Part shown: piece after piece, positions 43,993-52,543 of the stretch | How the letters are laid out: each line of letters opens with the position of its first letter | How positions within the stretch are numbered: the first letter of the stretch is position 1 | Source: JBGLNJ01 sp034434835 | GTDB taxonomy: Bacteria > Chloroflexota > Anaerolineae > Fen-1058 | Direction: 5' to 3' | NCBI GenBank assembly: GCA_034434835.1 | Contig: DAOTXX010000192.1 | Span: forward strand, 1-64,000 | DNA length: 64,000 nt | Made by a program: the position numbers and the translations under genes | Notes under the pieces: model-generated | What the model saw: the letters and a program-made list of their open reading frames with translations, nothing else | Told to the model about the DNA's origin: nothing | Database searches by the model: none

Positions 43993-46900
43993 ATGAAACA
44001 GCATCTTTGGAATCTCGTTCTTGCGCTGGCATTGCTGGCGACCGGCTTGCACATTCCTGTTACACTGACGCCAGTCTCGTCTTCAGCGAATCAAGTCTCC
44101 CCTTCCCACCCTGCGAATGATTTGGCCGGGCTGCATTTGTTTCTGCGCAGCGGCGCGTTCGATCCGTTGGCTGGCGAGCCCACCATCCCGCCAGGAATGA
44201 GCCGGACTCGCACTGGACAAACTGGCTTGTGGCTGGTTCAATTCCCAGGCCCCATCCAGGATGATTGGTATACGGCCATGATCTCGGCGGGGCTAGAGGT
44301 GGTCACCTACATCCCCGACTATGGCTATCTGGTCTGGGGCCGCGATGCCGCGGTGTCCCAACTTCAATCTTTTGCCCCGCTGCGTTGGGCGGGCGACTAT
44401 CATCCCTTCTATGCGCTCCATCCCGACCTGACCGACCCGGCCAAGTTGCCGTCCCAGGTTGAAGTGATCGTACAGGTGTATAACCATTCCAGGGCCAGCG
44501 ACACTGTCGAGGCGATCTTGAAGCAAGCGACCGCTGTGGTTCGCCCACCACAAACGATCCTGACCTATCGGAACCTGGGCGTGCGCATCGCCTCGGCTCA
44601 GCTCCACTGGCTGGCGGGATTGCCAGACGTGGTCAACGTCGAGCCTCGCCCAATGTATCAAAAGACGGACGAGTTGCAAGGGCAGATCATGGCCGGGGCG
44701 CTCAACGCGAGCGGCACACAACCCTCTGGCCCCGGTTATCTGGCCTGGTTACAGTCGCTCGGATTCAGCACGACAGCCAGCGACTATCCGATCGTAGACG
44801 TGACCGACGATGGGATTGACAATGGCACAGCCACCCCGCTCCATCCCGACTTTTACACGTTGGGCATCACCACGACAGCCGACCGGCTGGTTTACAATGT
44901 GGATTGGACCGGCGATGGCCCAAATGGCAGAGATGGACATGGCAATATCAACGCCTCTATTGTCGCCGGGTACAACAACCGGACTGGCTTTCCTTACGAA
45001 GACGGCAGCGGGTACAACTATGGCCTGGGCATCAACCCGTATGGCCGGGTGGCCGGCTCCAAAGTGTTCTGCGATGGCGGCACGTGGTGTCTGGCAGGCG
45101 ACAACTACACCGGCCTGATCAGCCAGACGTTTGCCCTGGGCGGGCGCATCAGCAGCAACTCGTGGGGCGCCAGAACCGGCGGCGCGTACACGACGGATGA
45201 TCAAGCCTACGATGCGCTCGTGCGCGACGCCCAGCCGGGCAGCGGCGCGTATGCCGGAAACCAGGAAATCACCATCGTGTTTTCCGCGGGCAACTCGGGC
45301 CCGAGCTCGAACACAACCGGCTCGCCGGGCAATGCCAAGAATGTCGTGACGGTGGGCGCAGCCGAAAACGTCCGGCCCACCTGGACGGATGGCTGCGGTA
45401 TCGGCCCAACGGGCGCAGACAACGCCCAGGATATTATCAGCTTTTCCAGCCGCGGCCCGACCGACGATCAGCGCGTCAAGCCCGACCTCGTCGCACCCGG
45501 CACGCACATCGAGGGAGCGGCTTCGCAAGACCCGGCCTATAACGGCTCGGGCGTTTGCGACCAGTACATGCCCTCGGGTCAAACGCTGTATGCCGCGTCT
45601 TCCGGCACCAGTCATTCAGCGCCGGCAGTGGCCGGGGCCGCTTCGCTGGTGTACCGTTTCCACCAGGATCAGTTTGGCAGCGCGCCCAGCCCAGCTATGA
45701 TCAAGGCCAGCCTGATCAACGCCACGCGCTATCTCACTGGCACATACGCGGGCGGCAACCTACCTTCCAACAATCAGGGCTATGGTGAGACCTTTTTGGG
45801 CCTGGCGTTTGACGACACTCCTCGCACTGCCATTGACCAGAGCCGCGTGTTCACTAACAGTGGGCAGGTGTACGAGCTGCGCGGCACGGTGATGGATCCC
45901 GCCAAGCCTTTCCGCGTCACGCTGGCGTGGACCGACGCGCCCGGCCCGACCACGGGCAATTCATATGTGAACAACCTTGATCTGGCCGTTACCATCAGCG
46001 GACAAACTTATCGCGGCAATGTTTTTTCGGGCGCAACCTCTATCACAGGCGGAAGCGCCGACCCACGCAATAACGTGGAGAGTGTGTTCCTGCCCGCCGG
46101 GCAAAGCGGCCTGTTCACAGTGCACATCACGGCCACCAACATCGCCGGCGATGGCGTGCCCGGCAACGGCGATCCAACGGATCAGGACTTTGCTCTGTTG
46201 ATTTATAACGGTATGGAAGAATTTGGTTACTTGGATGGGACTGTGTACGACGGCACGCTGGGCGGAGGGCTGCCGGGCGCAACAGTGCGTGCGATCACGG
46301 GCACGACTGCTTACGCGGATACGACGCAGGCCAGCGGCTATTACACGCTGACGGTCTCGCCGGGTACGTATTCGGTCTCCGCCTGGAAATATGGGTACAC
46401 CATGCAGGTTGTCACCAACGTCGTCGTGGTGAGCAATACCATCACCACGCAGAACCTGACACTTACTCAAACCACCCTCTATTCACTCACCGGTTGCATC
46501 ACCGACTCAGTGACCGGCTCTCCACTTTCGGCAACGGTCGAGGTGCTTGGCCCGTTCGGCGACCCGATCACCCAGACCAGCACCCCGCAAACCACAGGTT
46601 GTTACGCGCTCAACCTGTACGGTGGCCCCTATAGCGTGACGGCGCAATCTCGCCTGCATCTGCCTGGAGCCGCATCGGTGAATCTGGTGACCGACACGGT
46701 ACAGAACTTTGCCCTGACTGCCACGACGACAGATGGGCTTCTCTGGGGCTATATCACCAGCCTGGAGACGAGCAACCCGGTATCGGGAGCCACGATCCAG
46801 GTAACGCCGGGGATGACCCAGACCACATCCGGCGCCGACGGTTACTACGAGATGCAATTGCCCTCCGGCATCCCCTACACCGTGACCGTCTCCGCGCCGC

Positions 46901-49224
46901 TCTATGGCACGGTCTCGGAGGGGGGCGTGGTGGTCCCGCAGAGCAATCTCCTGCGTAGGGACTATGCGCTGCCCACTGCCCATATGGTGCTCCTGCCCCC
47001 GGAGGGACTGAGTGCCACGCTGCGCATTGGGAACCAGATGACCCAGACCCTCACCGTCAGCAACAGCGGTTCTGGCGGGTTGGACTTGCAGATTCGCGAG
47101 GCCCGAGGCGCGGTCTTACCCGGCGGCGGCCCCGACCCCTTCGGCTACACCTACCAGGACAGCCGCAGCGCCGACGGCCCGGCCTACGAGTGGATTGACG
47201 CTACCGACGGCACACCGCTGAACCTGACGGACGACGGCGAGACCAACGTGACCCTGCCCTTTCCCTTCGCCTTCTATGGCACTTTCTCCACGGCCATCCG
47301 GGTGGGCAACAACGGCGGCCTGCTTTTCAACGCCACCAGCGGCGACCTGGGAGTAACCAACGGCGATCTGGGCACGACTACCTCCAACAACCTCATCGTC
47401 CCCTTCTGGGACGACCTTGACGACGAGACTGGCAACGTCTACTACAAGACCGTGGGCGTGGCTCCCAACCGGCGGTTCGTTATCGAATGGTATAACCGGC
47501 CGCACTATAACAATATCGGCAGCGCTACCTTCGAATTGATCCTCTACGAGGGCACCAACAACATCAAGTTCCAGTACCACGACGTGGTCTTTGGCAACGC
47601 CTCTTACGACTATGGCGCCAGCGCCACGGTGGGCATCCGCGGGAGCGGCAACAACTACCTTCAGTATTCCTACAACCAGGCAGTCTTCTCCGACGGGCTG
47701 GCTATCTGTTTCCAGTATCCTGGCTCGCCACCCTGCGATCCGGTGGATATCCCCTGGCTGAGCGAGGAGCCGCTGACCGGCACGGTGGCGGCGGGCAATA
47801 CGTTACCGGTCTCGGTGCGCTTTGACGCTACCCCAATCACCCAGACCGGCGTCTACACCGGTTTCCTGCTTTTTTACACCAACGACCCGGAGGCCCAGCC
47901 CTACGCGAGTTATCCGGTGACGCTGACGGTGCTCCCGCCGCTACCAGAGGTCTCGATCGCCAAATCCGCCTCGGCCGGCTCGGTGGAAGCGGGTCTGCCG
48001 CTGGTCTACACGATCACGGTCACCAACGATGGCGGTGGTCCTGCGACGGGTGTGGTCGTCACCGATACGCTCCCGGCCAATACCCTCTTCGCCTGGGCCA
48101 GTCATAGCGGGGGTCTGATCGGTAGCAATGTCCTATGGAGCGGACTGACCGTCCCGGCCCATTCTTCGCTCAGCGTCTCCTACGGCGTCACCGTGACCTG
48201 CGTCCCTTCCGGCACCCTCATCGTCAACGACGGCTACGAGGTCACCACGGCCGAGTGGCCTACCCCCACCACCGGGCTGCCAGTGAAGGTCACCACGACC
48301 GCCGAAGGGGTGAGCGCGGCCTTCGCCTACGGCCCGCCGCCGGTGCTGGTCAACTGGGCGGTAGCCTTTACCAATCAGAGCCAGAACGCTACCGGTTATG
48401 AGTGGGCCTTTGGTGATAGCACCACTTCCACCGCTCCCAATCCCTCTCATACTTATAACGCGACAGGCTTGTACACTGTTGTGCTCACAGCAAGCAACTA
48501 CTGCGCCACGGCCGTGGTGAGCCAGTCGGTGCAGGTGGAAGACTATGTCCTCTCTCTGGTGCCGGACGCGACGACGCGGAGCGGCGACCCCGGCCAAGTG
48601 GTCACCTACACTCTCTACCTGACCAACACCGGTACTCTGAGCGACACCTTCCTGCTGAGCCTGGGGAGCACATCCTGGGCAACAACCCTCTCTACGAACA
48701 CAGCGTACCTGACTGCAGGGGAAGGGACGACGGTGAAAGTGTATGTGACGGTGCCGACGGGTGCGGCCGGCGGCGCCCAGGCCAGTATCCAGGTGACGGC
48801 GCGGTCGCTCTCTGACCCGCGGACGCCGGCGGCTTCGGCGTCGGTGGTGCTGACGACGACAGCCAACTCTGTCTACGGGGTAGCGCTGGGGACGGCAGTG
48901 TTGGAGCAAACGGCGCGGGCCGGGGAGACGGTGACCTACACTTTGCGGGTGACGAACACGGGGAACGTAGCGGACACCATCACCATCACCCGCACGAACA
49001 GCGGCTGGCCGACGACTTTCTCATGGACGAGCCAGGCAATTGCCGCAGGGGGCCAGCGGGAGTTGAAGGTCTATGTGACAGTGCCGACCAATACGCCGGC
49101 CGGGACAGTGGATGAGGCCATCATCCAAGCCACAGGGAGCGGCGGCTTCCGCCAAGTCACTCTGCGCACCCGCACGCCGGTCTTTCGGGTCTACCTGCCG
49201 CTGGTGGTGCGGAACGGGCCGTAA
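43993..49224 (+). CDS. Secreted subtilisin-like peptidase (S8) with CarboxypepD_reg, DUF11, PKD, NEW3 cassette
   Basis: 1,743 residues. A signal peptide (about 1-30) and a prodomain precede the S8 catalytic domain, with Asp272/273 (VTDDGIDNG), His316 (GRDGHGN), Asn434 (SAGNSGP) and Ser540 (SGTSHSAP). After an Fn3-like domain come three CarboxypepD_reg-type beta-domains (about 745-990, such as GYLDGTVYDGTLGGGLPGAT). A Nidogen-like or PEP-CTERM-like beta-region (about 1040-1240) follows, then from residue 1317 the shared cassette: DUF11, PKD (YEWAFGDSTTS), two NEW3-like domains and RVYLPLVVRNGP at the end. GAGGA precedes the ATG. It probably works with the neighbouring peptidases on external protein. 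Confidence 0.85.
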   Translation: MKQHLWNLVLALALLATGLHIPVTLTPVSSSANQVSPSHPANDLAGLHLFLRSGAFDPLAGEPTIPPGMSRTRTGQTGLWLVQFPGPIQDDWYTAMISAGLEVVTYIPDYGYLVWGRDAAVSQLQSFAPLRWAGDYHPFYALHPDLTDPAKLPSQVEVIVQVYNHSRASDTVEAILKQATAVVRPPQTILTYRNLGVRIASAQLHWLAGLPDVVNVEPRPMYQKTDELQGQIMAGALNASGTQPSGPGYLAWLQSLGFSTTASDYPIVDVTDDGIDNGTATPLHPDFYTLGITTTADRLVYNVDWTGDGPNGRDGHGNINASIVAGYNNRTGFPYEDGSGYNYGLGINPYGRVAGSKVFCDGGTWCLAGDNYTGLISQTFALGGRISSNSWGARTGGAYTTDDQAYDALVRDAQPGSGAYAGNQEITIVFSAGNSGPSSNTTGSPGNAKNVVTVGAAENVRPTWTDGCGIGPTGADNAQDIISFSSRGPTDDQRVKPDLVAPGTHIEGAASQDPAYNGSGVCDQYMPSGQTLYAASSGTSHSAPAVAGAASLVYRFHQDQFGSAPSPAMIKASLINATRYLTGTYAGGNLPSNNQGYGETFLGLAFDDTPRTAIDQSRVFTNSGQVYELRGTVMDPAKPFRVTLAWTDAPGPTTGNSYVNNLDLAVTISGQTYRGNVFSGATSITGGSADPRNNVESVFLPAGQSGLFTVHITATNIAGDGVPGNGDPTDQDFALLIYNGMEEFGYLDGTVYDGTLGGGLPGATVRAITGTTAYADTTQASGYYTLTVSPGTYSVSAWKYGYTMQVVTNVVVVSNTITTQNLTLTQTTLYSLTGCITDSVTGSPLSATVEVLGPFGDPITQTSTPQTTGCYALNLYGGPYSVTAQSRLHLPGAASVNLVTDTVQNFALTATTTDGLLWGYITSLETSNPVSGATIQVTPGMTQTTSGADGYYEMQLPSGIPYTVTVSAPLYGTVSEGGVVVPQSNLLRRDYALPTAHMVLLPPEGLSATLRIGNQMTQTLTVSNSGSGGLDLQIREARGAVLPGGGPDPFGYTYQDSRSADGPAYEWIDATDGTPLNLTDDGETNVTLPFPFAFYGTFSTAIRVGNNGGLLFNATSGDLGVTNGDLGTTTSNNLIVPFWDDLDDETGNVYYKTVGVAPNRRFVIEWYNRPHYNNIGSATFELILYEGTNNIKFQYHDVVFGNASYDYGASATVGIRGSGNNYLQYSYNQAVFSDGLAICFQYPGSPPCDPVDIPWLSEEPLTGTVAAGNTLPVSVRFDATPITQTGVYTGFLLFYTNDPEAQPYASYPVTLTVLPPLPEVSIAKSASAGSVEAGLPLVYTITVTNDGGGPATGVVVTDTLPANTLFAWASHSGGLIGSNVLWSGLTVPAHSSLSVSYGVTVTCVPSGTLIVNDGYEVTTAEWPTPTTGLPVKVTTTAEGVSAAFAYGPPPVLVNWAVAFTNQSQNATGYEWAFGDSTTSTAPNPSHTYNATGLYTVVLTASNYCATAVVSQSVQVEDYVLSLVPDATTRSGDPGQVVTYTLYLTNTGTLSDTFLLSLGSTSWATTLSTNTAYLTAGEGTTVKVYVTVPTGAAGGAQASIQVTARSLSDPRTPAASASVVLTTTANSVYGVALGTAVLEQTARAGETVTYTLRVTNTGNVADTITITRTNSGWPTTFSWTSQAIAAGGQRELKVYVTVPTNTPAGTVDEAIIQATGSGGFRQVTLRTRTPVFRVYLPLVVRNGP
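47941..49224 (+). repeat. C-terminal exoprotease cassette, copy 1
   Basis: Encodes DUF11-PKD-NEW3-NEW3-LP tail. It is homologous to 51238-52518 and 54212-55492. Around 48278-48325 it is almost identical at DNA level to 54538-54590 (ACCACGACCGCCGAAGGGGT in both). Confidence 0.85.
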
Positions 49225-49248
49225 CTCTGCAACGATCCCTCCATGGCG

Positions 49249-49333
49249 GCAGGGTCATAGACCCTGCTGGAGGAGATGAGCGACTTGTGCTCTCGGCCGG
49301 TCTGTGACCTACCGAATGCTGGTCACAGACCGG
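49249..49333. repeat. Two post-gene hairpins without T-tracts
   Basis: GCAGGGTC/GACCCTGC (49249-49256 and 49260-49267), and a perfect 13-bp stem CCGGTCTGTGACC (49297-49309) with its complement (49321-49333). They lie between the S8 and C25 peptidase genes. Confidence 0.65.
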
Positions 49334-49410
49334 CTTGACGATCGTCGCTAATTCATTTCGAGATTCGTGAGGCGGCAAAACCCGCCAGTTCTATCCTGAG
49401 GAGAGAAGCA

Positions 49411-52400
49411 GTGAACCGCTATTTTGTCTTTGTTGTGGCCGGACTGTTGCTACTGCTTGTTTTTTCCGCCAACGGAGGGGCTGAGATTGCAAAAGGTGCC
49501 TCTGGATCCGGCCCCCGCTGGATCCCCTTCCAGCAAGGAAAAACACCATCTCAACCCTCTATGGCGGTCCTTTCGTCGTCCTCCGAACAGATTGTGTTGC
49601 AGGCCCTTATCCCCGGCTGCTTCGCCGCCGACATAGAAGCAGGGGGAGAACAATACGTGCGACTCTTCGGCGATGGGTTTGGCCATGGCCGAGACATGGG
49701 TCTGCCGGACTTGCCGATCCTGCGGCGCAACGTGGAGGTCCCCTTTGGCGCCCAGGTGGAGGTGGAACTGGTCGCGGCCGAGTTTGCAGAATACGCTTTG
49801 CGTGACCTGGGCCTCTCGGCTCCTCTCTATCCTATGCAACCCCCTGTGCCGAAAACCGGTGTAGCACAGCAGGGAGGGTCGTTCACCATAGATCGATCAT
49901 TCTATCGCACGGACGATGTTTATCCTGCTGCACCGGTGATCGTGACCGATGAGTTTATCGTGCGCGGGCGCCGAGCAGTGGAGGTAGAAGTCTGGCCGGT
50001 CTCATATAACCCCGCTGCCGGTCGGGTCCGACTGTACCACGACATCCAATTCCGATTGCGGCTGACCAGCAGCGATATGGCCCACACCGAGGCTCTGGCC
50101 CGCCGCTACATCTCCCCTGCCTTCGAGTCGTGGCTGGCCGAGAGCCTGCTCAACCACAGATCGGCCAGCCTGTACGGGCGAAACGACGCAACGATGGGTT
50201 ATCTGATCATCACAGCCGACGCTTACTACAACGCGATGCTGCCCTTTGTCACCCTGAAACAGAACCAGGGCTTTACAGTCACGATGGTACGCACCTCCGA
50301 GATCCCCGGCGGCGCAACGACCACTGCCATCCAGGCATACATCCGGAACGCCTATCAAAATTGGACTATCCCTCCATCTTATATCCTGCTGGTCGGCGAC
50401 ACAGATACTATACCGACATGGACCGGGCCTGAAATCGGCACTTCCACCGATCTGTACTATGCGACGATGGACGCGAGCGGCACTGGAGAGTGGCATCCGG
50501 ACATTGGCCGTGGTCGCTTCCCAGTGCGATCTGCGGCGCAGACTACCGCTATGGTCAACAAGTATCTAACCTACGCCCAGTTGACCGGACAGGAGCCATG
50601 GTTAAAGAAAGCCTCCTTCCCGGCCTCCTGTGATGGCGATAACTATGATGTTGCGGAGGGCACCCACAACTATGTGATCAACACCCACACTCTGCCCCGG
50701 GGCTATACGGGTACGTTTCCCAACAACCCCCAGCCAGGTGGGGATAAACTCTATTGCATTACTTATGGTGCCGGGTATTCCAACTTGATCAACGCCTTCA
50801 ACCAGGGCCGTTGGGCCATCATCTACTCCGGTCACGGCAACTACAGCGGGTGGGAGATGAGCTTCGACTCCAACGCGGTACGGAACTTGACCAACACCGG
50901 GATGTTCCCCTTCGTCGCCAGTCATGCCTGTCTCACGGGGAACTTTGGGCAGACCGAGGTCTTTGGGGAAACATGGGTATTGCAGGAGAATAAAGGGGCA
51001 TTGGTTTACTGGGGATCCTCCACCTACAGTTACTGGGGGGAAGATGACGTCCTGGAACGTCGGGCGTTCGACACTCTCTTCGGCTCCGGTTACCCCGATG
51101 TCTCGATCTCCACGATGACCAACGCCGGCTTGGCGGCGGTGGAAAGCACCTATCCCTCCAGCGCCCGTTACTACTGGGAGACTTATAACATCCTGGGAGA
51201 CCCTGCCTTGCACCTCTTCCCACAGGAGCATCCCCAACCTCCCCAACTGAGCATCACCAAGTCAGGCGCTCCAGAGCAAGTGGAGGTCGGCACTTGTCTC
51301 CAATACACGCTGATTGTCGCCAATAGCGGCGGCCAGGCCACAGGTGTGACCATCAGCGATACTCTGCCAGCGAACACCCTTTTCGCCGGGGCTGATCAGG
51401 GCGGCGTGTTGGAGGGCAGCACAGTGGTCTGGCAGGGCCTCACCCTGGCTGCCGGGGGAACTCTCTCCGTCACCTACGGCGTCACGGTCACTTGCGTGCC
51501 CTCTGGCACCCAGATCGTCAACGATGGCTATGAGGTGACCGCCGCCGAGTGGCCCACACCAACCGTAGGCCTGCTGGTGACGACCACAGTCAGCTCTGAA
51601 GGCGTGACGGCGGCTTTCTCGATGCCGAATCCTGGCGCTGTCTACTGGGCCGTCCCTTTCACTAACCAGAGTCAGAATGCTACTGCTTACCTCTGGGACC
51701 TGGGCGATGGCACGACCGCCACGGCGATCCATCCCACCCATACCTACACCGCCACGGGTCTCTACACTGTTACACTGACCGCCAGCAACATCTGTCACCC
51801 GGCTGTGATCGCCACCCGGACACTGCAGATCGTGAATTACGCGCTGACGTTAGCCCCCTCCACTGCGACCCTGAGCGGGGATTCCGGTGAAACGGTCACC
51901 TATACCCTCTGGCTGACCAACACCGGCACCGTGAGCGATAGTTTCCGTCTGAACCGGAGCAGCACCCCTTGGACGACGGTTTTCGCTACAGACACGATAG
52001 CGATAGAGTCCGGCGAGAGTGCTGCGATGCCGATCTATGTCACCGTGCCAACGAACGCAGCCGGAGGCGCGCAGGCCGCCGTGCGGATCACAGCGCGCTC
52101 TTTGAACGATCCCCGGTCTCCGGCGGCCGCTGCCTCAAGCCAGTTGACCACCACGGCCAACAGCGTCTATCGGGTGGCTTTGAACGCACCGGAACCGAGC
52201 CAGGCCGCCCGGCCGGGCGAGACGATCACCTATACATTGCGGCTCACCAACACTGGCAACGTGGTGGATACCATCACATTGACCCGCACCAACACCGGTT
52301 GGCCGACGACATTCTCCCAGAGCGTCTGGACCATTGCACGCGGCGGTTGGCGGGAGGTAAAAGTGGCCATTACCCTCCCAACGGACCTCTTGCCGGGCGC

Positions 52401-52518
52401 AGAAGATGTGGCGCTCATCCGCGCGACCGGCAGCGGTGGGTACGCTCAAGTGACGCTGAACACCCGCACGCCGGTTTTTAAACTCTACCTGCCGCTGGTG
52501 CTACGGACAACGCCGTGA
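49411..52518 (+). CDS. Secreted gingipain-like cysteine peptidase (C25) with shared C-terminal cassette
   Basis: 1,035 residues. A signal peptide (FVFVVAGLLLLLVFSA) and a C25-type propeptide (about 60-230) precede the catalytic domain (TMGYLIITADAYYNAMLPF near 265). The dyad is His475 in YSGHGNYSG and Cys507 in SHACLTGNF, the standard gingipain arrangement, with GDPALHLFP closing the fold. From residue 610 it carries the DUF11-PKD-NEW3-NEW3 cassette, ending KLYLPLVLRTTP. Gingipains of Bacteroidota use a type IX secretion tail; no such domain is here, and the LP tail occupies that place. The start is GTG at 49411, after GAGGAGAG. The M14 gene starts 25 bp later. Confidence 0.88.
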   Translation: MNRYFVFVVAGLLLLLVFSANGGAEIAKGASGSGPRWIPFQQGKTPSQPSMAVLSSSSEQIVLQALIPGCFAADIEAGGEQYVRLFGDGFGHGRDMGLPDLPILRRNVEVPFGAQVEVELVAAEFAEYALRDLGLSAPLYPMQPPVPKTGVAQQGGSFTIDRSFYRTDDVYPAAPVIVTDEFIVRGRRAVEVEVWPVSYNPAAGRVRLYHDIQFRLRLTSSDMAHTEALARRYISPAFESWLAESLLNHRSASLYGRNDATMGYLIITADAYYNAMLPFVTLKQNQGFTVTMVRTSEIPGGATTTAIQAYIRNAYQNWTIPPSYILLVGDTDTIPTWTGPEIGTSTDLYYATMDASGTGEWHPDIGRGRFPVRSAAQTTAMVNKYLTYAQLTGQEPWLKKASFPASCDGDNYDVAEGTHNYVINTHTLPRGYTGTFPNNPQPGGDKLYCITYGAGYSNLINAFNQGRWAIIYSGHGNYSGWEMSFDSNAVRNLTNTGMFPFVASHACLTGNFGQTEVFGETWVLQENKGALVYWGSSTYSYWGEDDVLERRAFDTLFGSGYPDVSISTMTNAGLAAVESTYPSSARYYWETYNILGDPALHLFPQEHPQPPQLSITKSGAPEQVEVGTCLQYTLIVANSGGQATGVTISDTLPANTLFAGADQGGVLEGSTVVWQGLTLAAGGTLSVTYGVTVTCVPSGTQIVNDGYEVTAAEWPTPTVGLLVTTTVSSEGVTAAFSMPNPGAVYWAVPFTNQSQNATAYLWDLGDGTTATAIHPTHTYTATGLYTVTLTASNICHPAVIATRTLQIVNYALTLAPSTATLSGDSGETVTYTLWLTNTGTVSDSFRLNRSSTPWTTVFATDTIAIESGESAAMPIYVTVPTNAAGGAQAAVRITARSLNDPRSPAAAASSQLTTTANSVYRVALNAPEPSQAARPGETITYTLRLTNTGNVVDTITLTRTNTGWPTTFSQSVWTIARGGWREVKVAITLPTDLLPGAEDVALIRATGSGGYAQVTLNTRTPVFKLYLPLVLRTTP
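51238..52518 (+). repeat. C-terminal exoprotease cassette, copy 2
   Basis: Same module order as copies 1 and 3. ACCACGGCCAACAGCGTCTA (near 52152) is identical in copy 3 (near 55132). Confidence 0.85.
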
Positions 52519-52534
52519 GGTGACCGTCACCTCA
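52516..52534. repeat. Short palindrome between the C25 and M14 genes
   Basis: TGAGGTGA/TCACCTCA with a 3-base loop starts on the C25 stop codon and ends next to the M14 ribosome site (AGGAGGT), so it could modulate coupling between the two genes. Confidence 0.5.
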
Positions 52535-52543
52535 GGAGGTCTT